A stretch of DNA of 34,959 nucleotides from contig JAABRL010000047.1 in the NCBI GenBank assembly GCA_011390935.1, positions 1-34,959 on the forward strand. Reading direction: 5' to 3'. The DNA comes from Gemmatimonas sp. Its GTDB lineage: Bacteria > Gemmatimonadota > Gemmatimonadetes > Gemmatimonadales > Gemmatimonadaceae. Every line of letters begins with the position of its first letter. The first letter of the stretch is position 1. Shown piece after piece: positions 15,831 through 24,687 of this stretch. The notes below the pieces were generated by a model, which had not been told where the DNA came from, searched no databases, and saw only the letters and a list, made by a program, of their open reading frames with translations. The translations under genes were made by a program, and so were the position numbers.

Positions 15831-17249
15831 ATGTCCCTCTCCCCAGCCGAGATCTGGGAGCGCCTGCTCACTCGCGCTCGGCAAGTCGTCCCCGAACAGA
15901 CCTTTCGCACCTGGCTCGAACCCGCCGAACCGCTCACCTTCGCGGACGGCCTCCTCACCGTGGGCGTGCCCGACCAGTTCGCCGCCGACTGGAACGATTC
16001 GAAGCACAGTGAACTGCTCTCCAGCTTCGCCCCGGTGGCCATCGGCCAGCCGGTGCGCATCCATTTTCGCATCTCCGAAGAGCGCGCCAAGCGGGCCCAG
16101 CTCGACATCTTTGTCCAGCAACCACCCGCTCAACCCGCACCACAAAAGACGCACAAATCGGCCATCTCGGCGCCACTCAACCCGAGATACACGTTCGACC
16201 AGTTCGTCATCGGTAAGTCCAACGACGTCGCCGCCGCCGCCGCGCAAGCGGCCGCCCAGGCCCCCGGCAAGGTCTACAACCCGCTCTTCATCTACGGCGA
16301 AACCGGGCTCGGCAAGACGCACCTCATGCAGGCCATCGCCCATGAACTGCTCCGCCGCACCCCGTCGCTGCGGCTGGCGTTCGTCGGCACCGAGCAGTTC
16401 ACCAACGATTTCGTCTCCGCCATTCAGGGCGGCCAGATGCACGACTTCCGGCGCCGTTACCGGGAGATCGATCTGCTGCTCGTGGACGACGTGCAGTTCC
16501 TCAAGGGCAAGGAATCCACACAGGAAGAGTTCTTCCACACCTTCAACGCGATCTACGAAGCAGGTCGGCAGATCGTCCTGACCTCCGACCGGCCGCCCAA
16601 GGAGATCCCGGGACTCGAGTCGCGCCTCGTCTCGCGCTTCGAATGGGGGATGGTCGCCAACGTGGATTCGCCGGATCTCGAGCACCGCATTGCGATCCTC
16701 AAGAAGAAGGCGAGTCTCGACCATCTCGAGCTCACCATCCCCGACGAAGTCATCGAGTTCATCGCCACCCATGTGAAGTCGAGCGTGCGCGAACTCGAAG
16801 GCTCCATCATCAAGCTCCTGGCCTACGCGTCGCTCAAACACCGCGAGATCTCCGTGGAGCTCGCACGCGAAGCGTTGCGCGACAAGCTCAAGGCCTCCGC
16901 CAACACCTCCGACTTCCCGGACGTCCCCCCAACGTCCATTACGGTGGCGACCATCCAGCAGGTGGTGGCGCGCGAATGGGGGGTCACACCAGACGGGCTA
17001 CGCTCCAAGACCCGCACCAAGCAGCTCACGGTCCCACGTCAGGTCGCCATGTTCCTCTGTCGCGAGCTGCTGGCCCTGCAGCTGGTCGAAATCGGCAACG
17101 CCTTCGGGGGACGCGATCACTCCACCGTCATCCACTCCCTCGATAAGGTTGCCGAAGACATGACAACCACGCCGGAGTTTGCCGGTCGTGTGACGCGCAT
17201 GCGTAGCATGCTCGAAACGCTGCGCTCCACCGGTCAACTCGGTACCTGA
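15831..17249 (+). CDS. dnaA: Chromosomal replication initiator DnaA
   Basis: This 472-residue AAA+ initiator binds DnaA boxes and unwinds oriC. Domain I opens with SPAEIWERLLTRARQVVPEQ. A short Gln/Pro/Ala linker (QQPPAQPAPQKTHK) is domain II. Domain III has TFDQFVIGKSNDVA, the P-loop GETGLGKT (about 156-163) and Walker B LLLVDDVQFLKGKE. Domain IV carries the DNA-binding signature GGRDHSTVIHS (from about 426). All key motifs are intact and the length is normal. The start is ATG 15831, with no strong Shine-Dalgarno. The 321-bp gap that follows is the probable origin, and dnaN lies beyond it. Confidence 0.98.
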   Translation: MSLSPAEIWERLLTRARQVVPEQTFRTWLEPAEPLTFADGLLTVGVPDQFAADWNDSKHSELLSSFAPVAIGQPVRIHFRISEERAKRAQLDIFVQQPPAQPAPQKTHKSAISAPLNPRYTFDQFVIGKSNDVAAAAAQAAAQAPGKVYNPLFIYGETGLGKTHLMQAIAHELLRRTPSLRLAFVGTEQFTNDFVSAIQGGQMHDFRRRYREIDLLLVDDVQFLKGKESTQEEFFHTFNAIYEAGRQIVLTSDRPPKEIPGLESRLVSRFEWGMVANVDSPDLEHRIAILKKKASLDHLELTIPDEVIEFIATHVKSSVRELEGSIIKLLAYASLKHREISVELAREALRDKLKASANTSDFPDVPPTSITVATIQQVVAREWGVTPDGLRSKTRTKQLTVPRQVAMFLCRELLALQLVEIGNAFGGRDHSTVIHSLDKVAEDMTTTPEFAGRVTRMRSMLETLRSTGQLGT

Positions 17250-17570
17250 CGCCCCGCGACAGGCCGTCGTGTGCACTCGTATTCGACGACCGTCCACTCG
17301 TCTGTGGGGAACCGTACCAACAACCCACACGACGCCCCGATCCATCAACACCGCTCCACATCACTCCACACGATTCGGACCCGGTCATGTGGGGGAGCGG
17401 GGAGTGCGCACGGATTCCCCCATCGAACGCACATGAGCTGTGGTGGCGCATATCGTTCGTCTACCGTAGTTTACCGACGTTCTACACAGTTCCACACGCT
17501 CTACTGCTACTACCTGTTTGTTCTTTAATTCAAGAACAACAGCAACGCGTCCATTCTTTCAACGCCGGGC
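17250..17570. other. Probable chromosomal origin (oriC), dnaA-dnaN gap
   Basis: This 321-bp non-coding gap holds a cluster of DnaA-box-like 9-mers: 17303-17311 (TGTGGGGAA, minus orientation), 17352-17360 and 17362-17370 (both ending TCCACA, 10 bp apart), 17388-17396, 17439-17447, 17480-17488 (TTCTACACA) and 17488-17496 (AGTTCCACA). Each matches the TTATCCACA consensus at 5 to 7 of 9 positions, so these are weak sites; the only perfect box is upstream of dnaA at 15750. The right end (17450-17550) is AT-richer, as expected for an unwinding region. Confidence 0.65.
17501..17512 (+). other. DnaA-trio-like element
   Basis: CTACTGCTACTA begins 4 bp after the box-like AGTTCCACA (17488-17496). On the other strand this reads as repeats of 3'-GAT-5', with one GAC, matching the DnaA-trio form 3'-[G/A]A[T/A]-5' that loads DnaA on single-stranded DNA. 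The order (box, short GC spacer, trios, AT-rich tract) fits the bacterial basal unwinding system. Confidence 0.5.
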
Positions 17571-18683
17571 ATGCGCTTCACGATCTCGCGCGAAAAGCTG
17601 CTGGAAGGGTTGCAAGCGGTCACCGCAGCGGTGCCCGCCAAAACCACGTTGCCGGTGCTCGCCAATCTCCTGGTCGAGACCACCGATCGCGGCATTCGAC
17701 TCTCGGCCACCGATCTCGATATCGCGGTGAGCACCGAAGTCTCTGCCGATGTCGAGACGCCCGGCGCGATCACCATTCCCGCCAAGAAGCTCTCGGAGAT
17801 TACCAAGGAGCTGCCGCCAGCACCGGTCAAGATTGCCACGTCCGGCGAACAGCGCATCACGCTGGAGTGTGGACGCGCTCGCTTCAAGCTGCTGGGACTG
17901 CCACGCGACGAGTTTCCCACCTTCCCGCAGGTGCGCTTCGCCGAAGCGTGGCGCGTGAAATCGGGTGAGCTGCAGCAGCTCATCGGGCATACCGCGTTTG
18001 CGGTGAGCACCGAAGAGTCGCGTCCGATTCTCAACGGCGTGCTGTGGGAGCTGCGCGAAGAACGCATGCGCATGGTCGCGACCAACGGGCATCGCCTGGC
18101 CCGCATGGAGCTGCCGATTCCCGGCACCGAAGCGCCGCCCAGCGACCTGATCGTGCCCCCCAAGGCGCTCGAACAGGTGCGTCGCCTGTTCCCGGCCGAA
18201 GAGGAGCTCGAGATCGCGCGCGGAGACAATCACCTCGGATTCCGCTCGCCATTCACTACGGTGTACACGCGCCTCATCGAGGGGCCGTACCCCAACTACG
18301 AGCAGGTCATCCCGAAGGACAACGACAAGCACTGCATCCTCGACAAGGGCGCGCTCGGTGGGGCGCTCAAGCGCATGAGCGTGATCGCGAGCGATCAGAC
18401 GCACCGCATCAAGCTGTCGTTCAATGCGGGCATGCTGAAGTTCGCCGTCACCACCCCCGATCTCGGGGAAGCGGCCGACGAACTGCCGATCAACTACGAC
18501 GGTGATCCGCTCGACATCGGCTTCAATGCGGCCTATCTGCTCGAGATTCTGCGGTACATGCCCACCGACGAGATCAAGCTCACGTTCAAGGCGCCGGAGC
18601 GCGCGGCCACCATCGAACCGCACGGGTGGGACAGTGCCGCCGATTACCTCTGCCTCGTGATGCCGCTACGACTCATGGACTGA
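17571..18683 (+). CDS. dnaN: DNA polymerase III beta sliding clamp
   Basis: The 370-residue clamp subunit forms a ring around DNA and tethers the replicative polymerase. Three repeated beta-clamp domains are evident. The N-terminus is MRFTISREKLLEGLQAVTAA, and KTTLPVLANLLVE and HTAFAVSTEESRPILNGVL are typical segments. The C-terminus ends in YLCLVMPLRLMD, the expected form of the end that lines the partner-binding pocket (MPMRL in E. coli). Length and order after dnaA are standard. The ATG 17571 lacks a clear Shine-Dalgarno. The gene ends 7 bp from the convergent lipoprotein gene. Confidence 0.98.
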   Translation: MRFTISREKLLEGLQAVTAAVPAKTTLPVLANLLVETTDRGIRLSATDLDIAVSTEVSADVETPGAITIPAKKLSEITKELPPAPVKIATSGEQRITLECGRARFKLLGLPRDEFPTFPQVRFAEAWRVKSGELQQLIGHTAFAVSTEESRPILNGVLWELREERMRMVATNGHRLARMELPIPGTEAPPSDLIVPPKALEQVRRLFPAEEELEIARGDNHLGFRSPFTTVYTRLIEGPYPNYEQVIPKDNDKHCILDKGALGGALKRMSVIASDQTHRIKLSFNAGMLKFAVTTPDLGEAADELPINYDGDPLDIGFNAAYLLEILRYMPTDEIKLTFKAPERAATIEPHGWDSAADYLCLVMPLRLMD

Positions 18684-18690
18684 TCCGTCG

Positions 18691-19659
18691 TCAGGGTCGG
18701 ACGAGGCTGGCGGTGTATTGCACGCGTTGCGTGACTCGCTGCTTGCCATCGTCCGGCCTCGCGGTGTCGCGCACCTCGAACACCGTCTCACTGTCGCTGC
18801 GCAGCTCCTGCAGTACGCCGGCAGGTGCGGCGATTACCAGCTCCTGGCGCCCCTGCCCCCGTCCGCTCAACGCCACCGTGCGCCAGGCCGACGCCTGCTC
18901 ACCCTCGGCGCGAATCAGCAGGTCACGCACGACGCGAACGCGCGACGCCGGCCCATCGGCGGAACTCTCGATCGCCGAAACGCGGTTGGTGGCGATGGTT
19001 TGCACGGTGACCGGGACGCCGCCGCGGCAAACGAAGACCCGGGCCGTGTCCACCCACGCAGAACCGGTCGCCAATGCGCCTGGAAGGCGCACCAGCAGCT
19101 CCCGAGCCATTGCCGTAGCTCCGGTCTCCGGTCGATCGCATTCGTTTGCCAGCGAGGGCGTGGGGGCCACGCGCGTGATGGTGCCATCGACCATCGCTTC
19201 GAACGGCACGGTCAGTGGGAGCGTAGGATACCCCGGCGCTTCCGCCACGCCAGACAGGGCCGATGTGCGAGCGTTGGCCAGCCGCGTGGTGGGGGTGAGG
19301 ACGAACCCTTCGACACGACCGGTTCCACGCAGCCCAAGCGGCGCCGACGCGTTCGGGTTGCCGGTGCGCTCCAGCGAGAACTGCACAAACGCCGTCGATT
19401 CAACGTGTTCCGTGACGGGCGTTCCGGCACTGTCCTGGGTCAGCTGCGAACGGCTGCGCACGGTGTAGCGCGCGCTCTCGTGACGGAGTGCGAGCGTGAG
19501 CGATCGGCTGGCCGGGCGCACTTCGTCGACCGGGCGCTCGACCGGCGCGGCCACGGGAGTTGGCGCGGGCAGCGGCGTCACCGCCGGTGCGCAGCCACCG
19601 AGCAGCATCGACAGCGCAAAAAAAGGCCATCGGAGCGTCACCACAGCGTCACCGAACAA
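18691..19659 (-). CDS. Putative lipoprotein of unknown function
   Basis: The 322-residue protein begins MFGDAVVTLRWPFFALSMLLGGC, a lipoprotein signal with lipobox LGGC (Cys 23), so it should be anchored in the envelope. The mature part opens with a Pro/Ala/Val-rich linker and continues as a beta-rich, Arg/Thr-rich domain with no motif that I recognise. I chose TTG 19659 because GGAG lies about 7 bp upstream and a stop codon precedes it. GTG 19644 or 19641 would give a shorter signal that still works. It lies just downstream of rnpB and might receive read-through from it. Confidence 0.7.
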   Translation of the reverse strand: MFGDAVVTLRWPFFALSMLLGGCAPAVTPLPAPTPVAAPVERPVDEVRPASRSLTLALRHESARYTVRSRSQLTQDSAGTPVTEHVESTAFVQFSLERTGNPNASAPLGLRGTGRVEGFVLTPTTRLANARTSALSGVAEAPGYPTLPLTVPFEAMVDGTITRVAPTPSLANECDRPETGATAMARELLVRLPGALATGSAWVDTARVFVCRGGVPVTVQTIATNRVSAIESSADGPASRVRVVRDLLIRAEGEQASAWRTVALSGRGQGRQELVIAAPAGVLQELRSDSETVFEVRDTARPDDGKQRVTQRVQYTASLVRP

Positions 19660-19696
19660 TCACATGCTCCGCGAGGGCGGGATCAGGACCAGCAAC

Positions 19697-20131
19697 CGGT
19701 GGGTGAATCGCCGGCCTGTAAGCCGGGTTCTGTCGGTGGGTTGGCGACCGAAATCGCCTCGCACCGGACGGTCATTCCTCTCGACGTGCAGTCACCCGCA
19801 CGTTCCAGCAGCCTACCCGCGGCTCGACGTGTTGCCACGCCGTGGTCGAGACGGGCCGTCTCTCGCCGCCTATTCGGCCTTGCTCCGGCTGGGGTTTGCC
19901 GTGCCACCCGTGTTGCCACGGGCGCGGTGGGCTCTTACCCCACCCTTTCACCCTTACCCCCGCTTGCGCGGTGGCGGTTTGCTTTCTGTTGCGCTGTCCG
20001 TCACGCGGCGCTCGCGCCCCGCGCGCCCAGGCGTTACCTGGCAACCTGCCCTATGGAGCCCGGACTTTCCTCGGCACCCGCGCTCGCGCGCCGGCGACGC
20101 GACCGTCCGGCCGACGACCACCCACTGGTCT
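19697..20131 (-). ncRNA. rnpB: RNase P RNA, bacterial type A
   Basis: The catalytic RNA of RNase P. Universally conserved parts are present on the minus strand: GAGGAAAGTCCGGGCTCC (20072-20055), followed by CATAGGGCAGG and GCCAGGTAACGCC; AACAGAAAGCAAACCGCC; GGGTAAGGGTGAAAGGGT; and near the 3' end ACAGAACCCGGCTTA (19733-19719). Helix P1 can form from GTGGGT near the 5' end and ACCCAC at 19704-19699. The ends are estimated to within about 5-10 nt. The 5' end is placed about 7 nt after the -10 element. No clean terminator hairpin with a U-run was found. Confidence 0.95.
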
Positions 20132-20137
20132 CCCGGC

Positions 20138-20143
20138 AATATA
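20138..20143 (-). promoter_or_regulatory. rnpB: -10 element of rnpB
   Basis: TATATT on the minus strand lies about 7 bp before the predicted 5' end of rnpB. No convincing -35 hexamer is seen at 16-19 bp (the sequence there is GGCACG-like). Confidence 0.45.
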
Positions 20144-20219
20144 CCCGAATCGCGAAGCGACGTGCCGCGCCGCGCGCGCAATTCTTCGCTTCATGTCGCG
20201 ACGACCGCCAAACCCATCG

Positions 20220-20260
20220 TGACGTGCCAGTGACGTGACACCTCTACGCTGTGGTCACGT
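20220..20260 (+). promoter_or_regulatory. TGACGTG repeats upstream of the AraC-like gene
   Basis: TGACGTG occurs at 20220-20226 and 20231-20237, 11 bp (one helical turn) apart. An inverted copy, GTCACGT, lies at 20254-20260. This is a typical layout for a regulator that binds direct half-sites. The site lies between rnpB and the regulator gene and could control either. Confidence 0.4.
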
Positions 20261-20290
20261 CCTCCCTCGTGCGCATTCGGCCATCACGCC

Positions 20291-21385
20291 ATGCGCTCTC
20301 CCTTCTCCGGTGACTCGATCATGGCCCTCGACCTCACCCCCGCGCCCGCTCCTCGCGATGACGCCTCCACCAGCGCCGGCTCGGCGTCACCTCTCATTGC
20401 CAGTCTGGTGCGGCAACCCGGGCTCCGTGCGGCGCAGGCCGCCACATCCTCCAACACGGCCGTGGTGACCATGCTGTCGCCGCATGAGCGCATGCGGGTC
20501 GATGCGGCGGGGGAAGGGTGCTACCGCACGCTACATCGGGATTCCTTCGATGAGGTCCTCGCCGATCTGCGGCACTGTCGAGCGCAGGCCGTACTCGTGT
20601 CCGTGACGCGGTGCGATGCGCGGGCCGTGTCCTCGATGGCGCGCCTGGTGCGCGAGTTTCCGGCGGTGCCAGCCGTCGCGTTGTTGTCCGAATCGCACCC
20701 CAACGCCACGCAAGCGGTGCTGTCGCTCGGGCATTTCGGCGTACAGTCGTTGGTCGATGTGCGTGATGCCCATGGTTGGCGCGCGCTGCGGCAGCTCTTC
20801 TCCACGCAGGCGAGCGCCTCGATCGAACGCTTGGCGCTTGCACGAATCGCGCTCGAGTTGGCGGAGGCACCGGAGGACTGTCGGCGCTTCGTCGACGGCT
20901 GCTTTCTCGCACCGCCACGCGTGGGCACGGTGCGCCAACTCTCGCGACGGCTGGGCGTGGGGGCGAGTACCCTCATGAGTCGCTTCTATCGCGCGGCACT
21001 CCCGGCACCGAAGCGCTACCTCGCCTACGCACGACTCGTGCGCGCAGCCTCACTCTTCGAAAACCCGGGGCTGAGCGTGTCCCTCGTCGCAAACGCGCTC
21101 GAGTTCTCCTCACCCCAGAGCTTTGGCCGACACATTCACACGATGCTCGGCATTCCCGCCCTCACGTTCCGTCGAGAATTCGATGGCGCGACCATGCTCG
21201 ATCGTTTCGTCCTCGATCTGATCACGCCATATGCCGCTACGCTGCTGCACTTCCGTCCGCTGGTGGTGCTCCCCACCTGGTCGCGCGAGGCGACGACACC
21301 ACCGACGGTGACGATGCCAACGTCGCGTCGATCGCATCATGATCGGGCGCCAAACGCGGCCACGAGCCATCGTCCGGCCGCCTGA
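20291..21385 (+). CDS. AraC-like transcriptional regulator with pseudo-receiver region
   Basis: The 364-residue protein ends its folded part with an AraC-type double helix-turn-helix at about residues 212-285 ([19 protein letters not shown], then [19 protein letters not shown]). The N-terminal half has an alternating alpha/beta pattern ([26 protein letters not shown]) like a response-regulator receiver, but I see no clear acidic pocket or phospho-acceptor Asp. It may therefore not be phosphorylated. The last 90 residues are not part of a known domain, and the final 34 are Thr/Arg/His-rich. ATG 20291 is used; ATG 20321 is possible. The 3' end overlaps the convergent chemoreceptor-like gene by 149 bp. 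Confidence 0.75.
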   Translation: MRSPFSGDSIMALDLTPAPAPRDDASTSAGSASPLIASLVRQPGLRAAQAATSSNTAVVTMLSPHERMRVDAAGEGCYRTLHRDSFDEVLADLRHCRAQAVLVSVTRCDARAVSSMARLVREFPAVPAVALLSESHPNATQAVLSLGHFGVQSLVDVRDAHGWRALRQLFSTQASASIERLALARIALELAEAPEDCRRFVDGCFLAPPRVGTVRQLSRRLGVGASTLMSRFYRAALPAPKRYLAYARLVRAASLFENPGLSVSLVANALEFSSPQSFGRHIHTMLGIPALTFRREFDGATMLDRFVLDLITPYAATLLHFRPLVVLPTWSREATTPPTVTMPTSRRSHHDRAPNAATSHRPAA

Positions 21386-23018
21386 TCACATCACGCGGAT
21401 CGTGTGACGACACGCGCGCGATCGCATGTCGCAATCGCGTGGCGGCGTCGGTCAGCTGGGATGCGCTGCGCGCCAGATCGTCGAGTGCCCCACGCTGCGC
21501 GCCCACGGCATCGGTGGCATGGCGGGCGTCGGAGACCGCACGGGCGGCGCGCTCATCCACGCTCTGAAAGGCCGCATCCACGATGCTCGCCGCGTCGGCC
21601 TGCGCTCGGGCGAGCTGCGCGGCATCATCGGCATGCTCCGCGATGCGCGCGATGTCGGCCAGGATGGCATCGAGCGCCGCTTGCGCTTCTCCGGCCACGT
21701 CCCCGACATCGCGTACGCCGCGTGCCGTGAGCTCCATCGCTGACACCGTCCCCGCAATTTCTTCCCGGACCACGTGCACCGTACTGGCGATATCCTTCGA
21801 CGCACGCGCGCTCTCGCTGGCCAGCTTGCGGATTTCCTCGGCCACCACCGCAAAGCCGACGCCGTGTTCTCCGGCGCGTGACGCTTCGATCGATGCATTG
21901 AGCGCCAGCAGGTTGGTCTGACGCGCGAGCCTAGCGATGGTGGTGACGAAGTCTCCCACCCGCTCCGATGCCGGACCGAGCGCCCGCACCTGTGCAGCGG
22001 CACGTTGCACATCATCGCCCATGTGCACGAGGGTGCGTGCCGCGCGATCAATCGCGTTGCGACCCGCCACGGTGGCGGCGTCCATGGCGCGCGCATCACG
22101 CGCCGTTTCATCGGCGCGCGCTACGGCGAGCGCGGTGGTGTCGCGTGCCTCGCGGCTCGCACGTGCCCCGTCGTTCGCACTGGCGCGCTGCGCGGCCAAC
22201 TCCTCCTGCAATGCTTCCACACCGTCCTGCGCATCGCGCGCACGTGACTGCAGCACGCTGGTGGCGCCGCCGAGTTGAGCCGCGACCGCCGCGAGTTCAT
22301 CGCTTTCCTGCTGCACCGAGCTGATCAGACGCGTGACCTCGTCAAGCATCGCATTGTAGCTGCGTTCCAGAAAGCCCAGCTCGTCTGTGTGCTGCGCATC
22401 CGCGCGCACGTGCAGATTGCCGGCCTGCACGGAGGCCATGCGATCGCGCGTCTGACGCAGGCGACGAATCAGCCGCGTGGGAATCGGCACCAGCTGTTGC
22501 GACACCACGGCCAGGAGTGCGGCGGCCATGATGACGTGCAGCGTCGTGGGTGCCGTCTCGGGAAAGAGGCGCGCATGCCACCAGCTGGCCAGCAGAAATC
22601 CGATTTCCGAGAATGCGAGGACCGCGTAGCCGAGCACGTGTCCGCGGTCGAACGAATACGACACGACCACGAGCAGATACAGCATGGCCAGCATCGGCGC
22701 CCCGAACATCGCCACGAGCAAACTGATGAGCAGCGCGTCGTAGGCCGCGAACACGAAGCGGAACCAGCGCCGATACCGGGACTCGTGCAGCGCCAGCCCG
22801 AGCGACCAGTTGCAGCCCACAGCGACCAGAAAGAGCGCCGTCATGACCTCCACCGGCAGATCGGCGAGCCCGGTCTGCACGCCCATGATGAGCGCGAGCA
22901 TGACGAGCACGGTGCTGGTGAACCGGCGACGCCCCGCGACGCGGAACGTGTTGAGGTCCTTGACGCGCTCTTCGTCGAGCAGCGGGGCGAAGTAGGGGGA
23001 CTGTGGGCGTTGGGTCAC
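21237..23018 (-). CDS. Methyl-accepting chemotaxis-like receptor
   Basis: The 593-residue protein has about six membrane segments in residues 30-190, a HAMP-like region ([24 protein letters not shown] reads as its start), then a long Ala-rich coiled coil. The signalling tip [20 protein letters not shown], followed by [13 protein letters not shown], is intact. It therefore senses through a multi-pass membrane domain rather than a large periplasmic sensor. No che gene is in the window. The start is GTG 23018. It lies 54 bp downstream of pyrE on the same strand. The C-terminal 50 residues are low-complexity and are encoded opposite the end of the AraC-like gene, so the true functional end may be earlier. 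Confidence 0.88.
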   Translation of the reverse strand: MTQRPQSPYFAPLLDEERVKDLNTFRVAGRRRFTSTVLVMLALIMGVQTGLADLPVEVMTALFLVAVGCNWSLGLALHESRYRRWFRFVFAAYDALLISLLVAMFGAPMLAMLYLLVVVSYSFDRGHVLGYAVLAFSEIGFLLASWWHARLFPETAPTTLHVIMAAALLAVVSQQLVPIPTRLIRRLRQTRDRMASVQAGNLHVRADAQHTDELGFLERSYNAMLDEVTRLISSVQQESDELAAVAAQLGGATSVLQSRARDAQDGVEALQEELAAQRASANDGARASREARDTTALAVARADETARDARAMDAATVAGRNAIDRAARTLVHMGDDVQRAAAQVRALGPASERVGDFVTTIARLARQTNLLALNASIEASRAGEHGVGFAVVAEEIRKLASESARASKDIASTVHVVREEIAGTVSAMELTARGVRDVGDVAGEAQAALDAILADIARIAEHADDAAQLARAQADAASIVDAAFQSVDERAARAVSDARHATDAVGAQRGALDDLARSASQLTDAATRLRHAIARVSSHDPRDVIRRPDDGSWPRLAPDHDAIDATLASSPSVVSSPRATRWGAPPADGSAAA

Positions 23019-23072
23019 GGCGATCCGGGTGGCGATCGGCGCGGGGCCGACCGGCGTACACCCGGACGACGA

Positions 23073-23666
23073 TCAGGCGCCCAATCGCGCCACGAGTTCG
23101 GACGCGGTGGCGAGCGAGCGGACGGACAGCCCCGCGGCTTCGAGCGCGTCGCGCCCGCCTTCTTCCCGGTCCACCACGGCCAGCACGCCCAGCACCCGCC
23201 CTCCCTCGGCGCGAATGGCTTCCACGGCGGTGAGGGCCGAGCCTCCGGTGGTGATGACATCTTCGACCACGACGACCTGGTCGCCAGCGGTAAAGGGTCC
23301 TTCCACGCGCTTGCCGGTGCCGTGCTGCTTGGGCGCCTTTCGCACCGTGAAAGCGCGCACCAGCGGCCCCTCGCCTCGTTCGGCGGCGAACGCACTGGCG
23401 TGTGCCATGGCGTAGGCGATCGGGTCCGCGCCCAGGGTCAACCCACCCACGGCGTCCGCGGGCCAACCGGCAGCGGCGATCTCGGCGAGTCCGAGTACGC
23501 CGAGCAGCCGCTGACCCTCCGGGCTCATGGTGGTGAGACGGCAGTCCACATACAGCGAACTGCGCCGACCGGACGCCAGCACGAAATCCCCGGTCTTGGC
23601 GGACCGCTCGGCGAGCAGGGCGAGCAGCTGTTCCCGCGCGGTCGCGAGGTCGCGCGAGGCGCTCAA
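23073..23666 (-). CDS. pyrE: Orotate phosphoribosyltransferase
   Basis: PyrE makes orotidine monophosphate from orotate and PRPP in pyrimidine synthesis. The 197-residue protein has the PRPP-binding motif VVVVEDVITTGGSA (131-144). Its substrate loop region is FTVRKAPKQHGTGKRVEG, and the N-terminal GDFVLASGRRSSLYVD is typical. The only start available near the N-terminus is TTG 23666, which overlaps the kinase stop codon (TTGA), so translation of pyrE is probably coupled to the kinase. The length is normal for the family. No other pyr gene is nearby. Confidence 0.95.
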   Translation of the reverse strand: MSASRDLATAREQLLALLAERSAKTGDFVLASGRRSSLYVDCRLTTMSPEGQRLLGVLGLAEIAAAGWPADAVGGLTLGADPIAYAMAHASAFAAERGEGPLVRAFTVRKAPKQHGTGKRVEGPFTAGDQVVVVEDVITTGGSALTAVEAIRAEGGRVLGVLAVVDREEGGRDALEAAGLSVRSLATASELVARLGA

Positions 23667-24646
23667 CGCCGGAAGAGTCCTTTCATCTTGCCGAACAGCC
23701 CGCCCGATTTCTCGTCGTCCGGGGGCCGCGGGGGGGCCGCCACCGGGGCCGCCGCCACGGGCATGGGCGCCGAAGCGGGTGCAGCCACCGGGGCCATGGG
23801 TCCGCCAGCGGCCACTGCGTCGGAGAGCGCCGCCGCAAACTCGGAGACGCCCGCGTACCGATCCGTCGGCGGCTTGGACAGCGCCTTCATGACCACGGCT
23901 TCGACCGCAGCAGAGAACTGCAGCCCGGGCTTGGCTCGGCTGAGCGGGGTGGGCGGCTGGGTGAGCAGCTGCGAAAACAGTTCGCGCGGCGTCTTGCCGA
24001 TGTACGGCAGTGCCCCGGAGAGCAGAAAGTAGGCGATGGTGGCCAGCGAATACTGGTCGGCGGCCGGTCCCACGAGCTCGCCCGAGAGCGCTTCGGGCGC
24101 CACATACATGAGCGTGCCCACGAAGAACCCCGCGCGAGTGAGGCGCTGGTCGGGGGACGCATCGGTGTCTGCGGCAATACCGAAATCGAGCAGCATGACG
24201 TGACGCGACTCCGGGTCGTACATCACGTTCTCAGGCTTGAGATCACGGTGTACGATGCCCGCGTCGTGCGCGGCCTTCACGGCGGCGCACAGCTGCCGCA
24301 TGATCTCGGCCACCTCCGCCGGCGGCAGCGGGCTGTGCTTCTCGGCGTACTTCTCGAGGAGCTCGCCTGCGGCCCAATCGATCGCGAGATAATAACGATC
24401 GTTGTCGGCCTGCCCGAAATCGATGGTGCGCACGATGTTCTCGTGCTGCACGCGCTGCCCGAACTGCGCCTCCCGGAGGAAACGCTGCACGGCCGTTTTG
24501 TCGTGCCGCAACTTCTCCCGGAGCACTTTCATGGCCACGGTTCCGTGCACGTCGTGTTCGGCGCGGTACACCGTAGCGGTGCCTCCCTCGCCGACCTTGG
24601 CGCGCAGCGTGTAGCCGGCGAGCGTTGAACCTACCAGTGACTCCAT
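23663..24646 (-). CDS. Serine/threonine protein kinase
   Basis: This 327-residue Hanks-type kinase has the Gly-rich loop VGEGGTATVYRAE (18-30), Lys 40 in VAMKVL, the catalytic loop VHRDLKPENVM (132-142) and DFG at 154-156. YVAPEALSGE is the activation-segment end. All catalytic residues are present. The C-terminus is a Pro/Ala linker followed by a basic amphipathic end (GGLFGKMKGLFRR) instead of the usual membrane helix and sensor, so it is probably cytoplasmic or only loosely membrane-bound. ATG 24646 is chosen because the kinase domain starts right after it and a promoter lies just upstream. The frame is open to 24721. pyrE starts within its stop codon. Confidence 0.92.
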   Translation of the reverse strand: MESLVGSTLAGYTLRAKVGEGGTATVYRAEHDVHGTVAMKVLREKLRHDKTAVQRFLREAQFGQRVQHENIVRTIDFGQADNDRYYLAIDWAAGELLEKYAEKHSPLPPAEVAEIMRQLCAAVKAAHDAGIVHRDLKPENVMYDPESRHVMLLDFGIAADTDASPDQRLTRAGFFVGTLMYVAPEALSGELVGPAADQYSLATIAYFLLSGALPYIGKTPRELFSQLLTQPPTPLSRAKPGLQFSAAVEAVVMKALSKPPTDRYAGVSEFAAALSDAVAAGGPMAPVAAPASAPMPVAAAPVAAPPRPPDDEKSGGLFGKMKGLFRR

Positions 24647-24658
24647 GGACACGCGGCG

Positions 24659-24687
24659 AACGTAACTCCGCCCGCGCACGCAGGCAA
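24659..24687 (-). promoter_or_regulatory. Probable kinase-pyrE promoter, near-leaderless
   Basis: On the minus strand, TTGCCT (24687-24682), a 17-bp spacer and TACGTT (24664-24659). Transcription would start near 24652, only about 6 nt before the kinase ATG at 24646, so the messenger would be nearly leaderless. This agrees with the missing Shine-Dalgarno. Confidence 0.45.

Noticed and set aside
19618..19624. T-run as the rnpB terminator
   Set aside because: On the minus strand it encodes the Phe-Phe of the lipoprotein signal peptide and has no stable GC hairpin directly before it.
22275..24032. Open plus-strand frame of 585 codons
   Set aside because: It is antisense to the chemoreceptor-like gene, pyrE and the kinase, which are firmly identified.
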